Assembly (NCBI RefSeq): GCF_003382275.1
Contig: NZ_QTJX01000001.1
Location: forward strand, 620,001 to 684,000
Origin: Flagellimonas nanhaiensis
Lineage (GTDB): Bacteria; Bacteroidota; Bacteroidia; Flavobacteriales; Flavobacteriaceae
Direction of reading: 5' to 3'
DNA length: 64,000 bases
Shown: positions 44,863-53,660 of the stretch, piece after piece
How the letters are laid out: each line of letters starts with the position of its first letter
How positions within the stretch are numbered: the stretch's first letter is position 1
Notes under the pieces: model-generated
Database searches by the model: none
The model's input: the letters and a program-made list of their open reading frames with translations, nothing else
What the model was told of the DNA's origin: nothing
Position numbers and translations under genes: made by a program

Positions 44863-46638
44863 ATGGAAGCAAAACTACTGTTTTTCCTAAAGAATACCTT
44901 TGGATTTTATTTTAGATGCTGGTTTTATCTAGTATTGTCTTTCCTTCTCCTAAACACTGGAGTACACGCGCAGGAAAGCAATCCTTATGTCAGTTATGAT
45001 GTTCCTTTTCAAAATCTGTTGAAGTTTAATCGATTTTTGATTAACCCCACTTTTTCAGCGGTTAGGGAAGACAAATCCTATGTTAATCTTTTCCACAGGA
45101 GCCAAAGCGCCAATTTTAATGATAACAACCAAAACTATTTTCTCAGCTATAGTGGTAGACTGAACGATAGAATTGGAATGGGAATAAGCCTATATAACCA
45201 ACAGGAAGGAGTAATCTCCAATCTAGGTATTATGGCCAATTATTCGCATGGTATCCAGTTAGGGCAAAAAAGTAGCCTCAGCTTTGGAGTCAATATACCT
45301 TATTATGTAAGTAATTTTGACCCTGATAGGGCGGTTGCTTTGGAAGATGACCCCATATTGAATGATGCTTCACAGAGTTCTATTATTTCCTTTCAGCCCG
45401 GACTCAATCTATCTGTCGGGAAGTTTGATTTTGGCGTATTTGCCCAGAATCTAATGGATTACAATATTAGAACAGGTAAATCGCTTACCGAGCTGAACCA
45501 GAAGACCTTTTCAGGTCACGTTCAGTTTGCGCACGAGTTCAAAAATGGAGCTGGAATTTTGGAAGATGGACGCCTATTGCCTTTGGCAAGGGCTAGATTT
45601 GAAGCTGATCAAGAACCCATTTTTGGAGGAGGCCTTATTCTAGACCTACCACGACTGGGGTGGATTCAGGGTGGTTACGATCAATTCTATGGAGCTTCTG
45701 CTGGTACCGGGTTCAACCTTAACCGTAGACTTTCCTTTGGATATAACTTCGAGAAAAATATCAATAATAACCTTACCAATTTGGGTGTGACGCATGAAAT
45801 ATCCATTGCGTATTCTTTTGTTCCTATGCTCTCCAGAAATGTTGTGGCATCTAATGATGAGCAAAAACAGAAACCTTTGGAAGGAACATTTGTTGCGGAT
45901 ACTAAAAAGACCAAGAAAAAATCGAAAAAGAACAAGCTGGATGCTCAAACAGCCCTTCGTCCTACAAACAAGGAAGAGTTGGCATTTTGGGAGGAGCAGA
46001 TTGAGCTGTTAAAATCCCAACAACGTGAAAACTACGCAGTAATCAATGAACTGATCTTTAAGATGGATTCCATGGAAAGAAACCGGGAGCGCGATCTTGA
46101 AAAACGGTTTGAAATGGTGATGCGCATGGTAAAACGACATAACAACGAAGAAACTCCAGATATTGAAGCCAAGGCCCAGAAATTGTATTTGGCGAAAAAT
46201 GAAGATTTAGATTCCGTCTATGGATCCATTGAAACACAACGCCTGGCGGATAATTCCAATACCGTTAAAAAGGAAATTACCGCTCCCAAACCTAAAGGAA
46301 CATTTACAGGTGGCGCCTACAAACCCATTGAAAAATACATCAAATTAGATGGTGTGGGCAAAGGACATTACATAGTGGCAAACGTCTTTAGGAACGAAAG
46401 ATACTTGAAGAGCTTTTTGGCTGAACTCAAGTCAAAAGGCCTCGATGCAAGGTATTTTAAGAATCCGGACAATGGTTTAAACTATGTTTATCTGGCCAAA
46501 TATCAAGCAAACGAAGATGCCTATGCTGCGTATCGTTCCAAAATGAAGGGAAAATATTCCGGCGATATTTGGATCATGCATGTGGAGAATCCAAGATACT
46601 CCAATTGGGCCAATACCATATATCAGGATAATGAATAG
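44863..46638 (+). CDS. PorP/SprF-type outer-membrane protein with C-terminal SPOR-like domain
   Basis: 591 aa. A hydrophobic signal region leads to a PorP/SprF barrel (about 40-330: LLKFNRFLINPTFSAVRED, NYFLSYSGRLNDRIGMGISLYNQ, AQNLMDYNIRTGKSLTEL). A Lys-rich linker (KKTKKKSKKNK) and a coiled coil (about 370-430) follow, and the last 80 residues look like a SPOR-type domain (GHYIVANVFRNERYLKSFL, ARYFKNPDNGLNYVYLAKY). PorP/SprF proteins work with type IX secretion and anchor large adhesins; the SPOR part may hold the protein at peptidoglycan. No large adhesin gene is adjacent. Confidence 0.83.
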   Translation: MEAKLLFFLKNTFGFYFRCWFYLVLSFLLLNTGVHAQESNPYVSYDVPFQNLLKFNRFLINPTFSAVREDKSYVNLFHRSQSANFNDNNQNYFLSYSGRLNDRIGMGISLYNQQEGVISNLGIMANYSHGIQLGQKSSLSFGVNIPYYVSNFDPDRAVALEDDPILNDASQSSIISFQPGLNLSVGKFDFGVFAQNLMDYNIRTGKSLTELNQKTFSGHVQFAHEFKNGAGILEDGRLLPLARARFEADQEPIFGGGLILDLPRLGWIQGGYDQFYGASAGTGFNLNRRLSFGYNFEKNINNNLTNLGVTHEISIAYSFVPMLSRNVVASNDEQKQKPLEGTFVADTKKTKKKSKKNKLDAQTALRPTNKEELAFWEEQIELLKSQQRENYAVINELIFKMDSMERNRERDLEKRFEMVMRMVKRHNNEETPDIEAKAQKLYLAKNEDLDSVYGSIETQRLADNSNTVKKEITAPKPKGTFTGGAYKPIEKYIKLDGVGKGHYIVANVFRNERYLKSFLAELKSKGLDARYFKNPDNGLNYVYLAKYQANEDAYAAYRSKMKGKYSGDIWIMHVENPRYSNWANTIYQDNE

Positions 46639-46644
46639 TTAAGA

Positions 46645-47253
46645 CTAAGGTTCTTCACCGTTCATTATTTGAGAAATCGTTTGACTTGAACTGTCTCTTT
46701 CAGAGAGTTCGGATATGATTTTTGGATGGTCTTCTGGTCGTGTCTGCGAGAGTTTATAGGCGGCTTGGATGTCCGAGATAGCTATTTGGAATCCAACTAC
46801 CCCTTTTACTTGTTGCAATGTCTTCGGAGACATTTCATTAAGTGAAACGGGATTTTTTGAGCCCTTCTCGTACTTTTCTACAAGTTTGTGGAGAATCTCC
46901 ATGGTTTCCTCCTCATTCAGGATTTTGAGTTTCCCGTAAACATGGACTGCAATGTAATTCCATGTAGGCACCTCTTCTTCTTTGTACCACGAAGAGGAAA
47001 CATACGCATGCGGTCCATTAAAAACACATAGCACCTCAGAAGTATCTGAAAACGATTTCCATTGAGGATTGGCTTTGGCGATATGACCAGTAAGTACCTC
47101 TTTACCTTCGGAATCAACATCCAGTTCCAAAGGAATATGTGTGGCCCAGGGTTTGCCGTCCAACAGGTTGACCAAAATGCCAAAGCTATTTTGTCTTATA
47201 AAATCTTTGACCTCGGATAGATTTTCGTTTTTGTAATAATGTGGAATGTACAT
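46645..47253 (-). CDS. PaiB-like FMN-binding regulator
   Basis: 202 aa from ATG 47253; an in-frame TTG at 47271 is rejected because the family begins with MYIP. Marks are MYIPHYYKNENLSEVKDFI, ATHIPLEL, GHIAKANPQWKSF, FNGPHAYVSSSWY and VPTWNYIAVHVYG. PaiB-type proteins have a flavin-reductase-like split barrel and are described as negative regulators. Its stop is 7 bp from the convergent PorP/SprF gene. Confidence 0.9.
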   Translation of the reverse strand: MYIPHYYKNENLSEVKDFIRQNSFGILVNLLDGKPWATHIPLELDVDSEGKEVLTGHIAKANPQWKSFSDTSEVLCVFNGPHAYVSSSWYKEEEVPTWNYIAVHVYGKLKILNEEETMEILHKLVEKYEKGSKNPVSLNEMSPKTLQQVKGVVGFQIAISDIQAAYKLSQTRPEDHPKIISELSERDSSSQTISQIMNGEEP

Positions 47254-47340
47254 ATTTGTAAGAATTGGCAAAACAAATTGAATCTACCAAAGATATGAAT
47301 GCCCTCGCTAAGAAAAAGAAATCTTTTTAGTATCTGAATA

Positions 47341-47369
47341 ATAAAAAAAGCGGGAAAGATCCCGCTTCA
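47341..47369 (-). terminator. Terminator of the DUF4382 gene
   Basis: AAGCGGGA-AAGA-TCCCGCTT; on the minus strand it is followed by TTTTTAT. Confidence 0.9.
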
Positions 47370-47394
47370 ATTTGTATTCCATAATTTGATTCCA

Positions 47395-48294
47395 TTATTC
47401 TTCGAGTTCCAAAGTAAAGTCCTGAACGGTCTTGTTAGCGGTGATTATCTCCACATCCAAAGTATCACTGTTGACATATCCATTTAAGGAAGCAAAAACT
47501 TTGTAGGTGCCTGCCTCAAGTCCCATAACCGTGTAATTACCTTCGCTATCCGTTACTCCAGAAGTAACAGGGTTTTCCTCGTTATCCATTATGGAAACCT
47601 GGGCATTTTCCAAAGCGACCTGTACTTCCTCCTGGGTAGTTGAAACGTTTCCTTGCAAAGTGCCCGCAGTTGAAAGATTACTGGCCTTTATTACAGGTTT
47701 AAAGTTAAAACCATTGATACCATTAACCGAATTGATATTGCCCTTTGGGACAAATGATCTACTTACATCAAAATCCAAAAGCAAATCAGAGGACAATCCT
47801 CCAGCAACAGTCAAGGGAGGATCAATAAATACCTTGATTCCGGTTTGTTCACCGCTGGGTACTTTTAAATCAAAACTTCTTCCATCTGTGAGGACCACAT
47901 TTACTCCTTTTACATACACCCTGATTAAGTCATAAGTGCCTACAGGTACTTCGGCGTCAGCCAGATCCATTGTATTTCCGTTGATCAAATCCAATAAATT
48001 GACATCCACTTCTTCTTCCATCAAGGTAACATATGGGGAAGAGGAATTATCTTCCATGTCATCAGATGAATTATTTTCATCAGAATCCTCGTCGTCATCA
48101 TTTTCAACAGTTCTAGCCTCCACTTTAAAAATGGTTACATTGGCTTCGGCCACAAGATCAAAAGGGAAAGGTGCATCCGTGAGTTGCACTGAAAGTCTGC
48201 CTGTTTCTGTCTTTTCATTTGCACTATCCTCTGAGCAACTGAGAAACAAAAGAGTAAAAAGACTCAATACAACTGTAATTAATTTAGTCTTCAT
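47395..48294 (-). CDS. DUF4382 lipoprotein with carboxypeptidase-regulatory-like domain
   Basis: 299 aa from ATG 48294 (a longer frame to 48354 adds an unlikely extra hydrophobic stretch). Signal peptide ends LLFLSC. DUF4382 is at about 30-215 (GRLSVQLTDAPFPFDLVAEANVTI, NLLDLINGNTMDLADAEVPVGTYDLIRV in outline), with an Asp/Ser-rich insert at about 65-85. A CarboxypepD_reg-like Ig fold follows (about 220-299, GTLQGNVSTTQEE, GNYTVMGLEAGTYKVFAS). Probably a periplasmic or surface binding protein; ligand unknown. Confidence 0.85.
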   Translation of the reverse strand: MKTKLITVVLSLFTLLFLSCSEDSANEKTETGRLSVQLTDAPFPFDLVAEANVTIFKVEARTVENDDDEDSDENNSSDDMEDNSSSPYVTLMEEEVDVNLLDLINGNTMDLADAEVPVGTYDLIRVYVKGVNVVLTDGRSFDLKVPSGEQTGIKVFIDPPLTVAGGLSSDLLLDFDVSRSFVPKGNINSVNGINGFNFKPVIKASNLSTAGTLQGNVSTTQEEVQVALENAQVSIMDNEENPVTSGVTDSEGNYTVMGLEAGTYKVFASLNGYVNSDTLDVEIITANKTVQDFTLELEE

Positions 48295-48430
48295 AGTATG
48301 GGGGTTTATGTGTAATATGCTGATAATGAGGAAAGGTGAAAAAAATATCACCAAATCTGAGGGTTTTTACTTTTTTTTCGATGAACTGCAACAATTAGAA
48401 TGGACTAGAAGAATTTTTATAGGGTTTTTC

Positions 48431-48459
48431 CTAAAAAAAGCCCCTTAATTAAGGGGCTT
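48431..48459 (-). terminator. Terminator downstream of the 48489-49247 gene
   Basis: AAGCCCCTT-AATT-AAGGGGCTT; on the minus strand followed by TTTTTTAGG. Confidence 0.9.
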
Positions 48460-48488
48460 CAAAATAATTGATTGGTTGACTTAGGTTG

Positions 48489-49247
48489 CTAATTTCTTGG
48501 CTGGACATCACCACTTGCTCCACTCAAATCTTTTCTAAATACCCACAATTCTTCATTGTTGCTGTTTGTTACGGATTCAAAGTCCTTGAGGAAGGCAGGG
48601 AAACTTCCTGAGCCATGCACTTCTTCGTACCATTGAACAAACTTGTCCTCACGACCCATCCAGGCAGTTTTATCAAAAAAGTCTACCCAGACAAAATCTT
48701 GTCCTTCATTGTTGGAAAGCTCATTAAAATAAACACCCCATTGATGCTCTGGATCTTTTGTATGGAAAACTTTATAGACTCGATCAAGTACCTCCATAAA
48801 CTCCATTTCCTTAAAACGCTTAATGTCAATCATAAAGATTGAAAGGTTTTTTAGGCCAAAATTTTTGCTGAAGTTGGAAAGTGGTGGATGATTTTTCCAA
48901 TAGGTGGTTTCCATTTCAGGCAGTGCATTGGCAGCTACGTTCGTATTCCAGTCGTTGGTATGAGCCTCATCATAGTTATTTACCGCGTCCAGGGCAGCCC
49001 AGGCTGTAGGCCCCATACTCCAGATATATTTTCCCGAGTTTTTTCCACTTGCCACCCAAAAGACGCTTACTTGTCCTGCGCCTTCGGTATGATACTTTTT
49101 GTTGTGCGCGGCTACTCCCGCTTCAAAAGCTTCTATTTTTTGAGGATGTGGTGTCAACATCACATTCATAAATATGGGTGCTTGAGGTGTTTCTTGCCCC
49201 ATGATCAATAATGGTAGCAGTAATAAGATTAACAGTGCTTTTTTCAT
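48489..49247 (-). CDS. Secreted protein of unknown function
   Basis: 252 aa, SPI signal peptide (MKKALLILLLLPLLIMG). Not recognised with certainty. The body has two halves of similar make-up (PQKIEAFEAGVAAHNKKYH ... VFWVASGKNSGKYIWSMGPTAW, and IKRFKEMEFMEVLDRVYKVF ... GVYFNELSNNEGQDFVWVDFF), each ending in aromatic-rich strands, which suggests a tandem ferredoxin-like alpha+beta barrel. It lies 23 bp after the SnoaL-like gene, and the two probably form an operon. Confidence 0.72.
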   Translation of the reverse strand: MKKALLILLLLPLLIMGQETPQAPIFMNVMLTPHPQKIEAFEAGVAAHNKKYHTEGAGQVSVFWVASGKNSGKYIWSMGPTAWAALDAVNNYDEAHTNDWNTNVAANALPEMETTYWKNHPPLSNFSKNFGLKNLSIFMIDIKRFKEMEFMEVLDRVYKVFHTKDPEHQWGVYFNELSNNEGQDFVWVDFFDKTAWMGREDKFVQWYEEVHGSGSFPAFLKDFESVTNSNNEELWVFRKDLSGASGDVQPRN

Positions 49248-49270
49248 TTTTATAGTTTTTAAAGTTTAGT

Positions 49271-49786
49271 TTATTCGGTTTGTTCAGTTTCGGCCATTTT
49301 GGCCTCAGCCGCAATTTTTTGTAGTTCCAATACAATTTGGGAAGGATCCCAGTACCCATGTTCCCTTACAATTTTGCCCTCTACAAATTGAAAAGTAAGA
49401 TGGACAGGAATTGTCATTTCTTTTCCATTGGCAGCTAAGGAACCTTTCCAATCCAGCCAACAATTGACCCAGGTTTCACCATCATCGGTAACCACCATTT
49501 CAAACTCTTGGTGTTCATCCTCAAATCCTCGTGAAGAATAAACGTTCTCCGCTTCCTTGTGATACTCCATGGTCTCAACGGCTGACATGGGGTTATCCTT
49601 GGTGTTGTAATAAGTTTTGGAGGTATCAGCATACATGCTGGTTCCGTAGGCCTTATTATCATAGTTGTCAATCAATTTTTTGATGGTTTCAATCTCTGGG
49701 GAATTCTGTGTGTATCTTACAGGGCCTTGTTGACAGGCAGCCAGAAGCAACAGAACTACTGTACATTTTAGAATGTTTTTTTTCAT
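49271..49786 (-). CDS. SnoaL/NTF2-like lipoprotein
   Basis: 171 aa with signal peptide ending LLAAC. The pattern SPEIETIKKLIDNYDN ... AVETMEYHKEAENVYSS ... WVNCWLDWKGSLAANGKEMTIPVHLTFQFVEGKIVREHGYWD is that of a SnoaL-like cone-shaped fold. Ligand or activity unknown. First gene of a two-gene unit. Confidence 0.75.
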   Translation of the reverse strand: MKKNILKCTVVLLLLAACQQGPVRYTQNSPEIETIKKLIDNYDNKAYGTSMYADTSKTYYNTKDNPMSAVETMEYHKEAENVYSSRGFEDEHQEFEMVVTDDGETWVNCWLDWKGSLAANGKEMTIPVHLTFQFVEGKIVREHGYWDPSQIVLELQKIAAEAKMAETEQTE

Positions 49787-50205
49787 TGTTAGTTGATTTT
49801 TTAGATTACTTGATTGGTAAAAGAAGTCTCTGCCGGAGGCAGTAAAGGTCGATTCGTCTTTAAGTAAATACGATATGATTGGTTTTGAAATCCTAGGGCA
49901 ACAACTTGCTAAATTTCAAACAACATGGAACAACCTCAACTGCAAGTAAGGGTCTATTTTAAATGGAGGGGAACAACTGAAGATGATAAGGGACGGAAAT
50001 TTTTGAATCCTCAGTTATATAATATAGTAAAAATCTGGTAATTAAGGGTTTAAAAATCAAATTAATCCCTTTAAAAGCTAAGTTTAGGATAGTTTTCTTA
50101 CAACTGAATTGCTGGTTTCCTAACCATTTGGAAGAGGTATGAAAAGATAGAACCATCCCCAACCCAAATAATGGATAGGAATGGCTCTAAGAATTTTTAC
50201 AATTT
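49787..50205. other. Gene-free spacer
   Basis: 419 bp with no believable gene. It should contain the promoter of the SnoaL-like gene and the end of the DUF4249 transcript. The only structure I see is a small hairpin CTGCC-GGA-GGCAG near 49832-49844. The rest is AT-rich. Confidence 0.6.
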
Positions 50206-51051
50206 TTATTGGAATGTATAAGTGTCCGTAATCTTTTCGGTAACCCTGAAGTATCCGTAAGGGGTGTTATCCGGGTTATCTTCGTTTATACAGTTGCCTA
50301 TCAAAGGCACTGGCGGTGGACTGAATGGCTCTCCTGCGCTCTCATATTGCTCAATCAATAACCTGAGATAGTCATGGTATTGTTTTGAGATTCCCATAAA
50401 GGAAATATCTACGATATCTCCTGGTTTAAATTCTTCGGAATTGTCCTCTTCATCATCAATCTTTTCATAGTAAATGGTGAACTCATTTCCATCAATAAAT
50501 TCATCCTTTATATAAAATAGCTCCGGGAATAGGTCTTCTCTTCTTTGCATGCGCAAGAAATAGTAGTTCTCTATATCTGCCGGGTCCAAAAAGGATACAT
50601 TCACCTCTAGGGCTTCATCGTCTTCACCATCCTCCGTTGATTGTGTGATTTCTGTGATTTCACTTACCGGATAAAGAGTTTCAGTGGCCGTATATCGTTC
50701 CCCTTCGTATTGAATTTCCAAAGAATAGGTGTTTCCAATAATGGGAATGAAATCAGAGGTGGTATACCTACCATTGTTTTGGTCATCAAAAACAAACTCG
50801 GTTCCGTTATCTGTATTGGTTACCCTAACAATGGCTCCAGTAGCGGGGACGAACTTTTCATCATTGAAAAATGGGGTAGAAGTGCTCAACAGAATAGTTT
50901 GAGTATTCCCCGAAGTTCCCCGTTCCCAATCCAAAGAGGCTTCAATAGTTAGACGTGTTGGCCCTTCAGGGACTTCCACATCAACAACATCGGTGCAGGA
51001 CACGGTTATGGCCAGCAGTGTAAAAAGAGCGAAAATATATTTGGTTTTCAT
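50206..51051 (-). CDS. DUF4249 lipoprotein
   Basis: 281 aa with signal peptide ending ITVSC. DUF4249 marks are TDVVDVEVPEGPTRLTIEASL near the N-terminus, GAIVRVTNTDNGTEFVF, GNTYSLEIQYEGERYTATETLYP, ENYYFLRMQRRED, and FSPPPVPLIGNC close to the end. Such lipoproteins are usually encoded right after a TonB receptor, as here (4-bp gap), and may act as its surface partner, by analogy with SusD. Substrate unknown. Confidence 0.9.
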   Translation of the reverse strand: MKTKYIFALFTLLAITVSCTDVVDVEVPEGPTRLTIEASLDWERGTSGNTQTILLSTSTPFFNDEKFVPATGAIVRVTNTDNGTEFVFDDQNNGRYTTSDFIPIIGNTYSLEIQYEGERYTATETLYPVSEITEITQSTEDGEDDEALEVNVSFLDPADIENYYFLRMQRREDLFPELFYIKDEFIDGNEFTIYYEKIDDEEDNSEEFKPGDIVDISFMGISKQYHDYLRLLIEQYESAGEPFSPPPVPLIGNCINEDNPDNTPYGYFRVTEKITDTYTFQ

Positions 51052-51055
51052 TAGT

Positions 51056-53455
51056 TTAAAATTTGAAATTATACGTTACTGAAGGAACCATTCCAAAGAT
51101 GGCGGTACGAGTGGCTTCATTGGCACCGGTCTCAAAGTTCTGCCCAAATGAAATGGAAGCGGCATTTTTTCTATTGTACACGTTGTAAATGCCAAAAACC
51201 CATTCGCCTTTCCATTTTTTGTCTGGTCTTTTATTGGGTCTGTAGGTCGCTGAAACGTCCAATCTATGGTAAGTAGGTAAGCGATCTGCATTACGATCAG
51301 AGTAGCTCGCTACCGAGATGCCTTCATATTGATATTGTCCGTTGGGATAGGTAACCGGACGGCCAGTTTGAAAGATTGCATTGGCGCCGAAGCTCCATTT
51401 ATCGTTTAATCTATAGGCTCCCGTTATAGAGACATCATGGGTTCTGTCAAAAGGTGTGCGGTACCAATTTCCGTTGTTGATACCTGGTCCTCCGGCATTT
51501 CCTCCAAAGGTTCGTTGTTCTGCTTTGGATAGGGTATAGGCAACCCAACCAGTCAGAGCTCCCTCATTCTTACGAAGTAGGAGCTCAACCCCATACGCCC
51601 TGGACTCTCCATTCAAAATCTCTCTTTCAATGGTGTTGTTTCCAATAAGGTCAGACCCATCTATATAGTCGATTCTATTGTCTACGGTTTTGTAAAAGGC
51701 CTCAACTTCCATGGAAAAAACCTTGTCCCTGAAATTTCTGAAGTAACCTAATGCATATTGGTCAGAGAGTTGAGGTTTTATGTACTTACCACTTGGCGTC
51801 CAAACATCAATTGGAGTAACCGAAGAGGTGTTGGACAACAAATGGATATACTGAGCAGCACGAGTGTAGCCCATTTTTACGGAAGAGTCATCATTGAGTT
51901 GATAGGCCAAGGACAAGCGCGGTTCAAAGTTGCTGAACGTTTCAATGCTTTCACTTTTTTTGAAGTCGGTCTCTCCAATGGGGTCCGTCCTTTCGTAAAG
52001 TCGCAAGCTTTCGTTGTAAACCAGAGGTCTATCATCCAAATATTCCGATAGCGGTTGCCCTCCCATTCTATTAAAATGGCTAAATCGAAGCCCATATTGC
52101 ATGCTGAGCCTATCGGTCAGTTTGTGTTCTGCACTTACATAAAGTGCACTTTCCAATGCCCTTTTTTTGTCCAGTTGAAGTTCATTGATTGCAGAATTTG
52201 GCCCTGTGGGCTTTATTTGACCTGGGTCAAATACGTATTTGATGGTACTTACCCCAAAATCCAGCTTAAAGGCATCATTGAAATAGTACTTAAGATCGTA
52301 CTTAGCATGGTAGTTTTGAATGGAGGATATCCAATCAAATTCAAAATCCTCTATTCCCAATTCATAATCGTAATTACTATAGATAAGGGATAGATTTGAA
52401 AAGAGACGGTCGTTAAAAATATGGTTCCATCTTAAGTTTCCTGATGCATTTCCATAACTACTGCTAAAAGACCCCCCAATATCAAAGATATCTCGGCCAA
52501 AATATCCTGAAAGAAAGAGTCTGTTGTTTTTGTTGAGACTGTAATTGGTCTTTAGGTTGAGGTCATAGAAACTGGCTAAATTATCTTCCCCGGCCATTTT
52601 TAAAAGAAGATGGGCGTAAGAACCCCTTCCGGCCACTAGAAAAGATCCTTTATCGGAAAACATTGGCCCCTCAGCTGCCAAACGGCTCGAAATTATTCCA
52701 ATACCTCCGGTAAGCGCAAAATCTTTGCTGTTGCCATCCTTTTGTCTTACATCCAAAACGGAAGAAACTCTTCCCCCAAATTTGGCAGGGATACCTCCCT
52801 TGTACAGTTTCAAGTCTTTTACGGCATCTGCATTAAAAACCGAGAAAAAGCCCAATAAATGTGAAGTATTATAGATAATAGCTTCATCCAATAAGACCAA
52901 ATTCTGGTCAACGGCACCTCCTCGCACATGAAATCCGCTGGAGCCTTCTCCATTTTTGTTAACGCCAGGTAGCACCTGCAAGGATTTAATGATATCCACT
53001 TCACCCAAAACCACTGGCATTTGTTTTACCGTTTTAATGTTCAATTTTGAAATGCTCATTTCAGGTTTTCTCAGGATTGCCCGTTCTGGCTCTTCTGCTA
53101 CAACTTCCACTTCTTCAAGTTGTGTGGAGAATTCCTCGAGTTCCATATCAATTTTTTGATCACTGTTTAGGTTGATTTCCATGGAGTTTTCCTTGTATCC
53201 CATATATGAAAACACCAGGGTGTAGTTTCCGGCCGGAGCACTAATGGAATAAAATCCATACTCATTGGTGACAGCACCTATTGTGGTTCCTTTTAAATAA
53301 ATTGAAGCGCCAAAAAGGGTCTCTCCGTTTATTTGGTCCCTTAGTGTTCCGCTGACCGTAAAATTGTTCTGGGCATTAGCTGACAGCAAGCCCATTAGGA
53401 AGCAAAGTCCTATCATGACATAAACGAGCTGATGTTTCGCATTTTTTTTCCTCAT
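51056..53455 (-). CDS. TonB-dependent receptor paired with DUF4249
   Basis: 799 aa. Signal peptide ends SANAQ. CarboxypepD_reg-like domain (FTVSGTLRDQINGETLFGASIYL) at about 30-110; plug with PVVLGEVDIIKSLQVLPGVNK and GFHVRGGAVDQNLVLLDEA; then the barrel (for example GWVAYTLSKAEQRTF) ending VPSVTYNFKF with the usual terminal Phe. It imports an unknown ligand across the outer membrane together with the downstream DUF4249 lipoprotein. The 205-bp divergent spacer to 53661 holds the promoter. Confidence 0.92.
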   Translation of the reverse strand: MRKKNAKHQLVYVMIGLCFLMGLLSANAQNNFTVSGTLRDQINGETLFGASIYLKGTTIGAVTNEYGFYSISAPAGNYTLVFSYMGYKENSMEINLNSDQKIDMELEEFSTQLEEVEVVAEEPERAILRKPEMSISKLNIKTVKQMPVVLGEVDIIKSLQVLPGVNKNGEGSSGFHVRGGAVDQNLVLLDEAIIYNTSHLLGFFSVFNADAVKDLKLYKGGIPAKFGGRVSSVLDVRQKDGNSKDFALTGGIGIISSRLAAEGPMFSDKGSFLVAGRGSYAHLLLKMAGEDNLASFYDLNLKTNYSLNKNNRLFLSGYFGRDIFDIGGSFSSSYGNASGNLRWNHIFNDRLFSNLSLIYSNYDYELGIEDFEFDWISSIQNYHAKYDLKYYFNDAFKLDFGVSTIKYVFDPGQIKPTGPNSAINELQLDKKRALESALYVSAEHKLTDRLSMQYGLRFSHFNRMGGQPLSEYLDDRPLVYNESLRLYERTDPIGETDFKKSESIETFSNFEPRLSLAYQLNDDSSVKMGYTRAAQYIHLLSNTSSVTPIDVWTPSGKYIKPQLSDQYALGYFRNFRDKVFSMEVEAFYKTVDNRIDYIDGSDLIGNNTIEREILNGESRAYGVELLLRKNEGALTGWVAYTLSKAEQRTFGGNAGGPGINNGNWYRTPFDRTHDVSITGAYRLNDKWSFGANAIFQTGRPVTYPNGQYQYEGISVASYSDRNADRLPTYHRLDVSATYRPNKRPDKKWKGEWVFGIYNVYNRKNAASISFGQNFETGANEATRTAIFGMVPSVTYNFKF

Positions 53456-53660
53456 TTGTTTTTTGATTTAATGGTTTCTTCAAATCATTTTGATTTGTTC
53501 CACCTAAGGACAGGTCAAAAAATGGAAGGTTGCACCAATGGAAATTTTATTTGATCGGACCAGGTAAAATTGTGTTGGTTTGACCTCAGTTGTCGTTCGT
53601 CTAAGTTTCAGGGATAAGTCAAAAAAGATTTTCTAAATTCCAGATTCAAAAAAATACTAA

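Noticed and set aside
47936..48448. 170-codon open frame on the plus strand
   Set aside because: Ser-rich antisense of the DUF4382 gene; no motif.
49959..50162. 67-codon open frame on the minus strand in the 419-bp spacer
   Set aside because: No family-like sequence and no supporting promoter or terminator; composition looks non-coding.
53560..53660. Minus-strand TATCCCT and ACGAACG as a fourth LytTR-type site before the 53455 TonB receptor
   Set aside because: The interval is one base longer than in the other sites and no TTTG box lies 49 bases beyond, so the match looks like chance.
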